64,000 nt of DNA. It comes from Mycobacterium sp. GTDB taxonomy: Bacteria; Actinomycetota; Actinomycetes; Mycobacteriales; Mycobacteriaceae. Where the stretch lies: the NCBI RefSeq assembly GCF_002863225.1, contig NZ_PKEK01000090.1:1-64000 (forward strand), written 5' to 3'. Positions 25,946 through 34,709 of the stretch are shown one piece after another (positions within the stretch are counted from its first letter, which is position 1; each line of letters starts with the position of its first letter). The translations under genes were made by a program, and so were the position numbers. The notes under the pieces were generated by a model, which saw nothing but the letters and a program-made list of their open reading frames with translations, was not told where the DNA came from and did not search any database.

Positions 25946-25951
25946 CTGCCC

Positions 25952-27481
25952 ATGCAGATTCGTGAGCACACCTCCATCGGCGGAGGAGTCAACAAGCCGG
26001 CCATCATCCTGCACCCCTCCGGCACGGTGATCAGCTTCGACGAGCTGGAAGCCCGCGCCAACCGGCTGGCGCACTATTTCCGCCAGGCCGGCCTGGTCGA
26101 GGGCGACGCGGTCGCGATCCTGATGGAGAACAACGAGCACATCCACGCCGTCATGTGGGCGGCGCGCCGCGCCGGCCTGTACTACGTGCCGATCAACACG
26201 CACCTGACCGCGCCCGAGGCCGCGTACATCATCGACAACAGCGCCGCCAAGGCGATCATCGGTTCGGCCGCGCTGCGCAAGACGTGTGAGAACCTCGCCG
26301 AACACCTGCCAAGCGGTCTGCCCGGATTGCTGCTGATTGCCGACGATGATCTCGACGGATGGCAGCGCTACCCCGAAGCTGTTGCCAGTCAACCCGATAC
26401 GCCGATCGACGATGAGATCGAGGGTGATCTGCTGCAGTATTCGTCGGGGACCACCGGCCGGCCCAAGGGCATCAAGCGTGCGCTGCCGCATGTTCCACCG
26501 GCCGAGGCGCCGGGCATGATGTCGGCTCTGGTCGGATTCTGGATGCATCCGGAGACCGTCTACCTCAGCCCCGCCCCGCTGTATCACACCGCGCCTTCGG
26601 TGTGGTCGATGACGGTGCAGGCCGGTGGCATCACCACCGTGGTCCTGGAGAAGTTCGACCCGGAAGGCTGTCTGGACGCGATCCAACGCCACCGTGTCAC
26701 GCACGGGCAGTTCGTCCCGGTCATGTTCACCAGAATGCTGAAACTGCCTGAGGCAATCAGGAATTCGTACGACCTGTCCAGTCTGGAGCGGGTGATGCAT
26801 GCCGCTGCCCCCTGCCCGGTGGAGATCAAGAAGCAGATGATCGACTGGTGGGGCCCGATCGTCGACGAGTATTACGCGTCCTCCGAAGCCATCGGGTCGA
26901 CGTTGATCAGCGCCGACGAGTGGCTGGCGCACCCGGGTTCGGTCGGCAAGCCGATGATGTGCCAACTGCACATCCTCGACGAGGACGGCAACGAACTGCC
27001 GCCCGGGCAGCCCGGCGAGATCTACTTCGAGGGCGGCTTCTCCTTCGAGTACCTCAACGACTCGGAGAAGACCGCGGCGTCCCGCGACAAACACGGCTGG
27101 ACGACGGTCGGCGACGTCGGCTACGTCGACGAGGACGGCTACCTCTTTCTCACCGACCGCCGTCACCACATGATCATCTCCGGCGGCGTGAACATCTATC
27201 CGCAGGAAGCCGAGAACCTGCTCGTCACGCACCCGAAAGTGCTTGATGCGGCGGTCTTCGGGATCCCCGACGAGGAGATGGGCCAAAGCGTCAAGGCGGC
27301 TGTGCAGACCGTCGAACCGGCCGACGCGACCGAGGAGTTCGCCGCCGAATTGACCGCCTGGCTGCGCGAGCGCCTGGCGCACTACAAGTGCCCGAAGTCG
27401 ATCTCGTTCGAGGCACAGCTGCCGCGCACCGACACCGGCAAGATGTTCAAACACGAACTGGTCAAGAAGTATTCGGTGTGA
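25952..27481 (+). CDS. fadD4: Fatty-acyl-CoA ligase FadD4-like
   Basis: AMP-forming acyl-CoA synthetase of 509 residues that activates a carboxylic acid through an acyl-adenylate. The P-loop YSSGTTGRPKGIKR, the adenine-site YYASSEAIG, the GDVGYVDEDGYLFLTDR hinge with Asp-Arg, and the catalytic lysine in PRTDTGKMFKHEL are all present. Substrate is not determined; the cluster suggests branched or ring-derived acyl chains. It overlaps the downstream enoyl-CoA hydratase gene by 4 bp (GTGA) and is preceded by a palindromic operator and leaderless promoter. Gene order matches fadD4 (Rv0214) next to fadE3. Confidence 0.9.
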   Translation: MQIREHTSIGGGVNKPAIILHPSGTVISFDELEARANRLAHYFRQAGLVEGDAVAILMENNEHIHAVMWAARRAGLYYVPINTHLTAPEAAYIIDNSAAKAIIGSAALRKTCENLAEHLPSGLPGLLLIADDDLDGWQRYPEAVASQPDTPIDDEIEGDLLQYSSGTTGRPKGIKRALPHVPPAEAPGMMSALVGFWMHPETVYLSPAPLYHTAPSVWSMTVQAGGITTVVLEKFDPEGCLDAIQRHRVTHGQFVPVMFTRMLKLPEAIRNSYDLSSLERVMHAAAPCPVEIKKQMIDWWGPIVDEYYASSEAIGSTLISADEWLAHPGSVGKPMMCQLHILDEDGNELPPGQPGEIYFEGGFSFEYLNDSEKTAASRDKHGWTTVGDVGYVDEDGYLFLTDRRHHMIISGGVNIYPQEAENLLVTHPKVLDAAVFGIPDEEMGQSVKAAVQTVEPADATEEFAAELTAWLRERLAHYKCPKSISFEAQLPRTDTGKMFKHELVKKYSV

Positions 27482-28422
27482 CACTGCGCGTCGTCGACGT
27501 TTCGGAGCCCGACTCCACGATCGACTCCGCGGTGCTCGGAGTTCCGATCGTGGCGGTCGGGTCGATGGCGCGCGCGACCGAGTTCTGGTTGCAGCAGGCA
27601 ACATTCACCCTGACCGAGGACCAGGCCGACGATCGTCGGGTGATCACCGTCGCATCGGTCGATGCGGCTGTCGGCGCACTGGTCGAGCGCGTCGAGCGCT
27701 GGCCGATCGCGGCGGCGACATGCGACGACGTGCTGCGGTCCGTCGACCCGGCAGGTCCGGTACTGCCGGGCGTGGTGACCGAGTCGCTGGCCTACTCCAC
27801 CCTGCAGGCCGGACCGGAGTTCGCCCGCTGGCTGGCCGACCGCGGGCCCGCCACGATGCCCGACATTCCCGACCCGGTGCGGGCCGACCGGGACGGCGGC
27901 ACCTTGCGGATCGCGTTCAACCGGCCGCAACGGCACAACGCGTTCTCCACCGACGCCCGCGCGGCACTGCTCGAGGCTTTGACTGTGGCACAACTCGATT
28001 CGTCGGTCGAGGAAGTCGTGCTGACCGGCAACGGGCCGTCGTTCTGCAGCGGTGGTGACCTCGACGAGTTCGGCACCCTGCGCGACCCGGCCAGCGCACA
28101 TCTGGCCCGCACCCGCTACAGCCCCGCGCTGGCGATCGATGCCATCACCGCGCGACTCGGCGACGCGTGTCGCGCGGAGGTGCACGGCCAGGTGATCGGC
28201 AGTGGACTGGAGATGGCCGCCTTCTGCGGACGAATCGAGGCCGTGCCCGGCACGGTGTTCGGATTGCCGGAGCTCAACCTCGGTCTGGTCCCCGGCGCCG
28301 GCGGCACCGTCAGTGTGACTCGGCGGATAGGACGTTGGCGGACAGCCTATTTGGTACTCAGCGGCCAGAAGCTCGACGCGTCCGAGGCTTTGGCGTGGGG
28401 CTTGGTCGACGCCGTGCGCTGA
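27478..28422 (+). CDS. Enoyl-CoA hydratase/isomerase family protein with N-terminal extension
   Basis: A 314-residue crotonase-fold protein translationally coupled to fadD4. The first roughly 120 residues are not part of the usual crotonase fold; they include ESLAYSTLQAGPEFARWLA. The crotonase core then runs from about residue 138 (LRIAFNRPQRHNAFSTDAR) through the first oxyanion-hole strand PSFCSGGDLDEFG to the second, HGQVIGSGLEMAAFCGRIEA, and FGLPELNLGLVPGAGGTVSVTRR. The family's usual last helices are short or missing, since the protein ends soon after the LAWGLVDAV segment. Hydration of the enoyl-CoA made by a FadE enzyme is the likely role. Absent from the matching M. tuberculosis order. 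Confidence 0.82.
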   Translation: MTLRVVDVSEPDSTIDSAVLGVPIVAVGSMARATEFWLQQATFTLTEDQADDRRVITVASVDAAVGALVERVERWPIAAATCDDVLRSVDPAGPVLPGVVTESLAYSTLQAGPEFARWLADRGPATMPDIPDPVRADRDGGTLRIAFNRPQRHNAFSTDARAALLEALTVAQLDSSVEEVVLTGNGPSFCSGGDLDEFGTLRDPASAHLARTRYSPALAIDAITARLGDACRAEVHGQVIGSGLEMAAFCGRIEAVPGTVFGLPELNLGLVPGAGGTVSVTRRIGRWRTAYLVLSGQKLDASEALAWGLVDAVR

Positions 28423-28429
28423 ATTTCGA

Positions 28430-28480
28430 AACAGAAGCCACGGCTGCGATTCGGCGGCGATCGCGACCCTGGCTTCTGTT
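28430..28480. terminator. Convergent-gene hairpin between the crotonase gene and fadE3
   Basis: AACAGAAGCCA (28430-28440) and TGGCTTCTGTT (28470-28480) form a perfect 11-bp stem with a 29-base loop, located between two converging genes. There is no long U tract; it may work as a bidirectional terminator or transcript-end stabiliser. Confidence 0.6.
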
Positions 28481-28489
28481 CCGCGACCG

Positions 28490-29629
28490 TCAGAGCCCGC
28501 CGCGTGACACCAGTTGCGCGGCGATCACATTGCGCTGGATCTCGTTGGTCCCCTCGCCGACGATCATCAGCGGCGCGTCGCGGAAGTAACGCTCGACGTC
28601 GTATTCGGTGGAATACCCGTAGCCACCGTGGATTCGGACGGCGATGAGTGCGATCTCCATGGCCACCTCGGAGCAGAACAGCTTGGCCATCCCGGCCTCC
28701 ATGTCGCAGCGTTCACCGCTGTCGTAGCGTTCGGCTGCGTAGCGGGTGAGTTGGCGGGCGGCGGTGAGCTTGGTCGCCATCTCGGCCAGATAGTTGCCGA
28801 CCGACTGGTGCTTCCAGATCGGCTGACCGAAGCTCTCCCGCTGCTGCGCGTAGGCCAGCGCGTCGTCCAGGGCGGCGGTCGCCACCCCGAGGGCTCGTGC
28901 GGCCACCTGAATACGGCCCGTCTCAAGGCCTTTCATCATCTGCGAGAAACCCTGGCCCGCGTCGCCGCCGAGGATCGCGGAGTGTGGCACCCGGTAGCCG
29001 TCGAACGACAACTCGCAGCTCTCCACGCCCTTGTAACCCAGCTTCGGCAGGTCCCGCGACACCGTGAGCCCGGGCCCGTGCTCGACGAGCAGCACCGAGA
29101 TCCCGGCGTGCCGGGGCTGGGCGGCCGGATCGGTCTTGCACAGCAGCGCGATCAGCCCGGACCGGCGGGCATTGGAGATCCACGTCTTCGAGCCGTTGAC
29201 CACCAGATCCTCGCCGTCGGACAGGGCGGTGGTCGACATGTTCTGCAGGTCGCTGCCACCGCCGGGCTCGGTCAGCGCCATCGTGGCGCGCAATTCGCCG
29301 GTGGCCATCGGTGGCAGGTAACGCTGCTTCTGCTCCTCGGTGCCGAACAGCGTCAGCAGCTTGGCCACCACCGTGTGACCACCCATCGCGCCGGCCAGGC
29401 TCATCCAGCCGCGGGCCAACTCCTGGGTGACCTGCACGTAGCACCACATCGACACCGGCGTGCCGTCGTACTGCTCGGGCACGGCCAGGCCGTAGATGCC
29501 GATGCGCTTCATCTGCTCGATCCACGCTTCGGGATACTCGTTGGCATGCTCGACTTCGCGCACCGTTGGCCTGACCTCTTTGTCGACGAATTCGCGCACC
29601 GTCGCGACCAGCATCGCCTCGTCATCCAT
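28490..29629 (-). CDS. fadE3: Acyl-CoA dehydrogenase FadE3-like
   Basis: FAD-dependent dehydrogenase (379 residues from ATG 29629, MDDEAM) that introduces the alpha-beta double bond of acyl-CoA. It has the classic layout: helical N-terminal domain, beta domain with ATMALTEPGGGSDLQNMSTTA and WISNARRSGLIALL, and a C-terminal helical domain with QRESFGQPIWKHQSV, RIHGGYGYSTEYDVERYFRD and the catalytic-base region VGEGTNEIQRNV, where the Glu of EGT is the expected base. An upstream extension to 29653 is possible. Divergent from the hydratase gene at 29659; matches Rv0215c/Rv0216 arrangement. Confidence 0.93.
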   Translation of the reverse strand: MDDEAMLVATVREFVDKEVRPTVREVEHANEYPEAWIEQMKRIGIYGLAVPEQYDGTPVSMWCYVQVTQELARGWMSLAGAMGGHTVVAKLLTLFGTEEQKQRYLPPMATGELRATMALTEPGGGSDLQNMSTTALSDGEDLVVNGSKTWISNARRSGLIALLCKTDPAAQPRHAGISVLLVEHGPGLTVSRDLPKLGYKGVESCELSFDGYRVPHSAILGGDAGQGFSQMMKGLETGRIQVAARALGVATAALDDALAYAQQRESFGQPIWKHQSVGNYLAEMATKLTAARQLTRYAAERYDSGERCDMEAGMAKLFCSEVAMEIALIAVRIHGGYGYSTEYDVERYFRDAPLMIVGEGTNEIQRNVIAAQLVSRGGL

Positions 29630-29658
29630 AGGGCCATGCTGACACGGAGGCAAACCCG

Positions 29659-30645
29659 ATGACCTCCGGCCCGTACTTCGACCAGGTGCACACCGGCCAG
29701 GTGTTCACCGGGGCGCCGTCGATGACGCTCACCGCGGGGCTGGCCGCGGTGCACCAGAGCATCCTGGGTGACCGGCTGCGGCTGCCGCTGGACGCCGAGC
29801 TGTCCGCCGCGGTGACCGGCTTGCCCGCGCCGCTGGCGCATCCGGGGCTGGTGTGCGACGTCGCGATCGGCCAGTCGACGCTGGCCACCCAGCACGTCAA
29901 GGCGAACCTGTTCTATCGCGGGCTGCAGTTCTTCCGCTTCCCGGCGATCGGCGACACGCTGTTCACCCGGACCGAGGTCGTGGGGCTGAAGAAGAACTCG
30001 GCCAAGCCGGGCCGCGCGCCCACCGGGCTGATGGCCTTGCGGATCACCACCATCGACCAGGCCGACCGGCTGATCCTCGACTTCTACCGCTGTGCGATGC
30101 TGCCGCTGAGCGCGGATGCCGATCCCGACGGGTCCAACCACGCCGACGACCTTTCGGCCATCGGTGCCGACCTCGCGCCACCGCCGTCGGCCGCCGCGGA
30201 TTGGAACGGCGGGGCGTTCCGCCAGCGGGTCACCGGACCGCACTTCGACGACGGGCTGGCCGGCTCGGTGCTGCACAGCAGCGCCGACGTGGTCAGCAGC
30301 GCACCCGAATTGGCCCGCCTCACCCTGAATCTTGCCGGTGTGCACCATGATTCACGCATCGGTGGACGACGTCTGGTCTACGGCGGCCACACCATCGGCC
30401 TGGCGCTGGCACAGGCCAGCAAGCTGCTACCCAATCTGGCGACCGTGCTGGGCTGGCAGTCCTGCGACCACACCGGACCGGTGTACGAAGAAGACACCCT
30501 CTACAGCGAACTGCACATCGAGTCCGCCGAACAGGCCGACGACGGCGGAGTGCTCGGATTGCGGTCACTGGTCTACGCAGTCGGCGGCCAACCCGACGAG
30601 CCCCGGCAAGTCCTCGACTGGCGTTTCACCGCGCTGCATTTCTGA
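29659..30645 (+). CDS. Double-hotdog (R)-hydratase-like protein (Rv0216-like)
   Basis: A 328-residue protein made of two MaoC-like hotdog domains. The M. tuberculosis relative Rv0216 has a solved structure with this fold but no proven substrate. The N-terminal copy contains VKANLFYRGLQFFRFPAIGDTLFTRTEVV, resembling the hydratase-2 substrate tunnel region, and the C-terminal copy contains GRRLVYGGHTIGLALAQASKLLP, where the Tyr-Gly-Gly-His stands in the usual hydratase motif. Likely acts on a CoA or pantetheine thioester. Start ATG 29659 follows GGAGG. Its stop overlaps the next start by one base (TGATG), beginning a three-gene operon. Confidence 0.88.
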   Translation: MTSGPYFDQVHTGQVFTGAPSMTLTAGLAAVHQSILGDRLRLPLDAELSAAVTGLPAPLAHPGLVCDVAIGQSTLATQHVKANLFYRGLQFFRFPAIGDTLFTRTEVVGLKKNSAKPGRAPTGLMALRITTIDQADRLILDFYRCAMLPLSADADPDGSNHADDLSAIGADLAPPPSAAADWNGGAFRQRVTGPHFDDGLAGSVLHSSADVVSSAPELARLTLNLAGVHHDSRIGGRRLVYGGHTIGLALAQASKLLPNLATVLGWQSCDHTGPVYEEDTLYSELHIESAEQADDGGVLGLRSLVYAVGGQPDEPRQVLDWRFTALHF

Positions 30646-31718
30646 TGCTGGACGAAGCCCGCCGCGTCGCCGCCGACATCGGCGGGCTTCTCGGTGTGGA
30701 CGTCGACGCCGCGGTCACCGTGGCGGGGCGGGCGGCCATCATGAATCTTGGTCCGCCGTGCCGGATTTCGGCCGGTGGTGCGACCAGGCTGGTACGCAGC
30801 GCCGACGGGTGGTGCGCGGTGGCGCTGCCGCGCGACGACGACATCGCCGCGCTGCCCGCGCTCATCGAAGTCGACGGCGTCGTCGATCCATGGGCCGAGC
30901 TCACGAGTTGGGCGGCACAGCGTTCCAGCCAGGACGTGACTGCCCGTACCCGACTGCTCGACATCGCGGCGTCCGAGCTGGGCGAAGCATCCCCTGCGCC
31001 ACCGACGGTCCGGAAGTGTGGCGCCGAGGTCGGGCCGCGGCGCGCCGAGGGCCTGCTGGTAGTGGATCTGTCGTCACTGTGGGCGGGCCCGCTGTGCGGT
31101 CAACTCCTCGCCCGGGCGGGTGCGCACGTCGTCAAGGTCGAGAGCCCCCGTCGCCCGGATGGCACCCGGCGCGGCGAGCCGGCGTTCTTCGACTGGATGA
31201 ATGCCGGAAAGCTCTCCTACGCGGTCGATTTCGACACGGATGCGGATGCGTTGCGCCGCCTGCTGGCCGTCGCCGACATCGTCATCGAGGGCTCACGCCC
31301 GGCGGCGCTTCGACGACGCGCCTTGAGTGCCGACGATGTGGTAGCGCGACCGGGCCGAATCTGGTTGCGCATTTACGGCTACCGTGACCAACCGGACCGG
31401 CCGGCCTTCGGGGACGACGCGGCGGTCGCGGGTGGGCTGGTCGGCTCGTCTCTCCAGGGCCCGGCGTTCTTCGGCGACGCGATCGCCGACCCGCTCAGTG
31501 GGCTGGAAGCGGCGCGCGCGGTCGGGGAGTCACTGCGCCGCGGTGGCGGCGAAGTGATCGACGTGGCGATGGCGCAGGTGGCTGCCCGCTACGCGACGGT
31601 GCCGCGCGGGGCCGCCCCGACGGCCGACCGCCCCGAGACCTCACCCGCATCGCCACTGGGTGCCGACAACGCCGCGGTCGAGCGCCTGGTCGCCGAGAGA
31701 GCCGGTGCCACATGCTGA
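30645..31718 (+). CDS. Class III CoA-transferase (CaiB/BaiF) with apparently permuted domain order
   Basis: A 357-residue relative of formyl-CoA/carnitine CoA-transferases. The region from about residue 135 is the normal N-terminal half: GLLVVDLSSLWAGPLCGQLL, then GAHVVKVESPRRPDGTRRGE, NAGKLSYAVDFDTDADALRRLL and ADIVIEGSRPAALRRR. The first roughly 115 residues contain CRISAGGATRLVRSADGWCAV, which resembles the small domain that is normally C-terminal (TADGWVALA-type strand and the helices after it). The halves are thus in reversed order compared with the family. The catalytic Asp, expected after the first half in the small loop, is not assigned with confidence. Lies between the Rv0216-like hydratase and an amidohydrolase in one operon. 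Confidence 0.75.
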   Translation: MLDEARRVAADIGGLLGVDVDAAVTVAGRAAIMNLGPPCRISAGGATRLVRSADGWCAVALPRDDDIAALPALIEVDGVVDPWAELTSWAAQRSSQDVTARTRLLDIAASELGEASPAPPTVRKCGAEVGPRRAEGLLVVDLSSLWAGPLCGQLLARAGAHVVKVESPRRPDGTRRGEPAFFDWMNAGKLSYAVDFDTDADALRRLLAVADIVIEGSRPAALRRRALSADDVVARPGRIWLRIYGYRDQPDRPAFGDDAAVAGGLVGSSLQGPAFFGDAIADPLSGLEAARAVGESLRRGGGEVIDVAMAQVAARYATVPRGAAPTADRPETSPASPLGADNAAVERLVAERAGATC

Positions 31719-33013
31719 TTCAACGGGCGCGAACGCTGGACGGGGTGACGGTCGACATCAGGGTGGGCGAGTGCATCGACGAGGTCGCCGAGTCGCTGAG
31801 CCCGCAGCCCGGCGAGGATGTGTTCGACGCCGCGGGCGGAGCTGTGCTGCCCGGCCTGCACGACCATCACGTACACCTGTACTCGGCGGCTGCCGCGGCG
31901 ACGTCGATCCGGGTGGGTCCGCCGCAGGTGCGCGACCGCGACCAGCTGGCGGCGGCTCTGGCATCGGCCGGCGCGGACGAAACCGGCTGGGTCCGCGCGG
32001 TGGCCTACCACGACTCGGTCGCCGGAGCGCTGGACCGCGACGCCTTGGATGCCCTGGCTCCGACGACGCCGGTGCGCATCCAGCATCGCAGCGGCGTGCT
32101 GTGGATGCTCAACTCCGCCGGCTTGCAACGCATCGGCCTGGCCGACCACCCCGACGGACGGTTACGCAGCACCGACTCCTGGGCCGAAGCGTTGGGCCGC
32201 AGCGAGGCCAGTCTGTCCGACCTTAGCGAACGGCTGAGCAGCTACGGTGTCACCGGAATCACCGACGCCACACCGGACCTGGCGATCGCCGACGTCATGC
32301 AGCTGTCCGAGCTGCACCGGCACGGTGAGCTTCGTCAGCGGGTGCACTGCCTGGCCCCCGGCAAACGCATCCTGCACGACGACGATCTGGACCTCGAGCA
32401 GTTGGCGGGCTGGATCGCCGCGATACACCGCGACGACCATCCGGTCGCGATCCACTGTGTCACCGCAGCGCAGTTGCTGGTGACGATGGCGGCACTCCGC
32501 GAAACCGGTTCTCATCCCGGTGACCGCATCGAGCATGCGGCCGTCGTACCGCAGGACAGTCTGGCCGACCTGGCAGAGCTCGGCGTGACCGTGGTGACCC
32601 AGCCCAATTTCGTTGCCGAGCGCGGAGATCAATACCTCGACGAGGTGCCCGTCGCCGAACACGACCAGCTCTGGCGGCTGGCGTCGTTGCTCGATGCCGG
32701 TGTGCCGGTGGCGCTGTCGACCGACATGCCCTTCGGCGACGGCGACCCGTGGGCGACCGTGCGCGCAGCGGTGAACCGCAGGACGCCCAGCGGCGATGTT
32801 CTGGGTGGACGCGAATGTGTCTCGGCCAGAACGGCTTTGACGATGTTCCTGGGCGGCGCCGAGCAGCCCACCCGGCCGCGGCTCGTCGAGCCCGGTGAAC
32901 CCGGTGACCTGTGCGTGCTGGCGCTGCCGCCGGAGACCGCGCTCGTCGAGTTGGACGTCGAGATGGTCACCGCGACGATTGTCGGTGGCGAAATCATCTA
33001 CACCCGAGGCTGA
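31712..33013 (+). CDS. Amidohydrolase-family protein (YtcJ-like)
   Basis: Metal-dependent hydrolase of 433 residues in the amidohydrolase superfamily. It starts with a small beta domain (DGVTVDIRVGECIDEV), then the HxH metal motif VLPGLHDHHVHLY, a later histidine in VAIHCVTAAQLLV, another in DRIEHAAVV, and the terminal aspartate in VALSTDMPFGDGDPWA. The C-terminal part returns to the beta domain (EPGEPGDLCVLALP). Members of the YtcJ branch hydrolyse N-acyl or amide bonds; the substrate here is unknown. Overlaps the CoA-transferase gene by 7 bp. Convergent with the TetR-domain gene after 1 bp. Confidence 0.85.
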   Translation: MLIQRARTLDGVTVDIRVGECIDEVAESLSPQPGEDVFDAAGGAVLPGLHDHHVHLYSAAAAATSIRVGPPQVRDRDQLAAALASAGADETGWVRAVAYHDSVAGALDRDALDALAPTTPVRIQHRSGVLWMLNSAGLQRIGLADHPDGRLRSTDSWAEALGRSEASLSDLSERLSSYGVTGITDATPDLAIADVMQLSELHRHGELRQRVHCLAPGKRILHDDDLDLEQLAGWIAAIHRDDHPVAIHCVTAAQLLVTMAALRETGSHPGDRIEHAAVVPQDSLADLAELGVTVVTQPNFVAERGDQYLDEVPVAEHDQLWRLASLLDAGVPVALSTDMPFGDGDPWATVRAAVNRRTPSGDVLGGRECVSARTALTMFLGGAEQPTRPRLVEPGEPGDLCVLALPPETALVELDVEMVTATIVGGEIIYTRG

Positions 33014-33014
33014 C

Positions 33015-33464
33015 TCAGGAGATATCGCCGATCAGGTAGCGCTGCAAAGTGGGTGCTACCGCGTTGACCAGGGTGTCGACGTCCATCGAGTGAATCGGCT
33101 CGACCCGCACCCCGTAGCGCATGATGCCCAGGCCGACCACCGCCGAGGCGCACAGCGAGGCACGGAACGTGATCTGGTCGGCGCCCAACGCCTTGAGCAG
33201 TGGGTTGAAAACCGGACCGATGAACAGGCCCTGCGCGATATCGACCGTTTTGGCTAGTCCTGCCGTGGCAATCGCGCTGGCCGCGAATGGCCCGCCACCG
33301 GTGGCATCCCAGGTGGTGATCAGCATCTGCAGAGTCCGCCGCCCGGCTTGGTCCACGCCGCCACGGACGATCTTGTCGATGAAATCACGGGTGCCGAAAG
33401 GCAGATGAAGCCTGCGTGCAACCGGGTCGAGAATTCCGCGTAACGGGTTTTCGCGCGGGGCCAC
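33015..33464 (-). CDS. TetR-family C-terminal ligand domain without a DNA-binding domain
   Basis: A 149-residue helical protein that aligns by eye with the regulatory domain of TetR proteins of the TetR_C_16 type, with a tail MRYGVRVEPIHSMDVDTLVN followed by VAPTLQRYL. The usual N-terminal helix-turn-helix of about 50 residues is absent, and the frame upstream is closed by a TGA 30 bases before the GTG start, inside the end of the fadE gene. It therefore cannot be a simple start-site error. It is the last gene of the lipW-fadE-fadE operon. It could be a decayed regulator, a ligand-binding partner of another TetR protein, or an independent sensor. Confidence 0.7.
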   Translation of the reverse strand: MAPRENPLRGILDPVARRLHLPFGTRDFIDKIVRGGVDQAGRRTLQMLITTWDATGGGPFAASAIATAGLAKTVDIAQGLFIGPVFNPLLKALGADQITFRASLCASAVVGLGIMRYGVRVEPIHSMDVDTLVNAVAPTLQRYLIGDIS

Positions 33465-33488
33465 GCTGCCAGGATGGCACGGGCCGGG

Positions 33489-34649
33489 TCAGTGCGGCAA
33501 GTCCCGGAACGGTGTGTTCTTGTACGGCTCAGGCTCTTTCGGCAGGCCCAGCACTCGTTCGCCGACGATGTTGCGCTGAATCTGATCGGTGCCGCCGCCG
33601 ATCGAGGTGAAGTAGGCGTTCAAGGTCCGGAACGTCACGGCGTCGCCGATGGGATTCTCCGGGCCGGTCAACATCGCTTCGGCGCCGACGATTTCAGTCT
33701 CGACGCGCGCCGTCTCGTGCAGAATCCGCGACATCGCGATCTTGCCGAGCGCCATCAGGGTCGCCGACTCGACGCGATCGGTGGCGGCCTTCGACCGCTG
33801 GGTGTTCCACCGGTTGACCGCGGCCAGCGCGTCGACGCGGGCGATCTGCTGGCGAATGTAGGGATCGTCCAACCGACCCGCATCGCGCGCCAATTCGACC
33901 AGCAGATGCCCTTTTTCATCCCGCGGCCGCTTGGCGTCTTTCGCGGTGCGGGCGATGTCGGCCATGAAGCGGCGCTCGTAGGCCAGGGCGGTCTGCAGTA
34001 CCGACCAGCCGGCGTTCAACTCGCCGACCAGGTTGGTCGCCGGGACGCGGGCGTCTTCGATGAAGACTTCGTTGAACTCCGATTCGCCGGTGATCTGGTG
34101 AATCGGCCGGACCTCGACGCCGGGCTGACGCATCGGCAGCATGAAAAAGCTGATGCCCTGGTGCTTCGGCACGGTCCAGTCGGTGCGGGCGACGAGCATG
34201 CCGTAGTCGGCGGTGGTGGCGAACGACGTCCACACCTTCTGGCCGTTGATCACCCAGTCGTCGCCGTCACGCTCGGCCCGGGTGCGCACACCGGCCAGAT
34301 CCGAACCCGCACCGGGCTCGCTGTAGAGCAGGCACCATTTGCTCTCACCGCGGATCGACGGCGGAATGAGTCGTTGCTTCTGCTCCTCGGTTCCCAGGTC
34401 GTGCAAGGTGCATGCGAACAGGTTCCCACGGTCGTGCCCACAGCCGTGGGCCCCGACAGCGGCGAACTCTGCTGCCACCAAACGAGATTGGGCATCCGTC
34501 AGGCCACGACCGTAGAACGCCGGCTCCCAGCTGGGTGTCGCCCACCCGGCGTCCACCACGATGTGGGCCCAGGTGCCACGATCGAGATCGGGATTCCAGT
34601 TGCCCGCCAACCACTCTCGGACCTCGACCCGCAACTCATCGTCTGTCAT
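33489..34649 (-). CDS. Acyl-CoA dehydrogenase, large-pair member (FadE)
   Basis: Acyl-CoA dehydrogenase-fold protein of 386 residues from ATG 34649 (MTDDELR), which has AAGGAG six bases upstream; ATG 34703 is an in-frame alternative without a good site. It contains the FAD/substrate motifs WCLLYSEPGAGSDLAGVRTRA and KVWTSFATTADYGMLVARTD, and ends with FTSIGGGTDQIQRNIVGERVLG. The Glu of the usual YEGT-type catalytic segment is Gly. Together with the adjacent fadE gene it resembles the alpha2beta2 heterotetrameric dehydrogenases of actinobacterial steroid side-chain oxidation, where the two subunits are encoded side by side. Substrate is unknown. Confidence 0.88.
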   Translation of the reverse strand: MTDDELRVEVREWLAGNWNPDLDRGTWAHIVVDAGWATPSWEPAFYGRGLTDAQSRLVAAEFAAVGAHGCGHDRGNLFACTLHDLGTEEQKQRLIPPSIRGESKWCLLYSEPGAGSDLAGVRTRAERDGDDWVINGQKVWTSFATTADYGMLVARTDWTVPKHQGISFFMLPMRQPGVEVRPIHQITGESEFNEVFIEDARVPATNLVGELNAGWSVLQTALAYERRFMADIARTAKDAKRPRDEKGHLLVELARDAGRLDDPYIRQQIARVDALAAVNRWNTQRSKAATDRVESATLMALGKIAMSRILHETARVETEIVGAEAMLTGPENPIGDAVTFRTLNAYFTSIGGGTDQIQRNIVGERVLGLPKEPEPYKNTPFRDLPH

Positions 34650-34709
34650 GCGCCGCTCCTTCTCATCGCTTCGCTCTGCATCGTCGCCGGCGCGGTCTGT
34701 CATGAAAGC

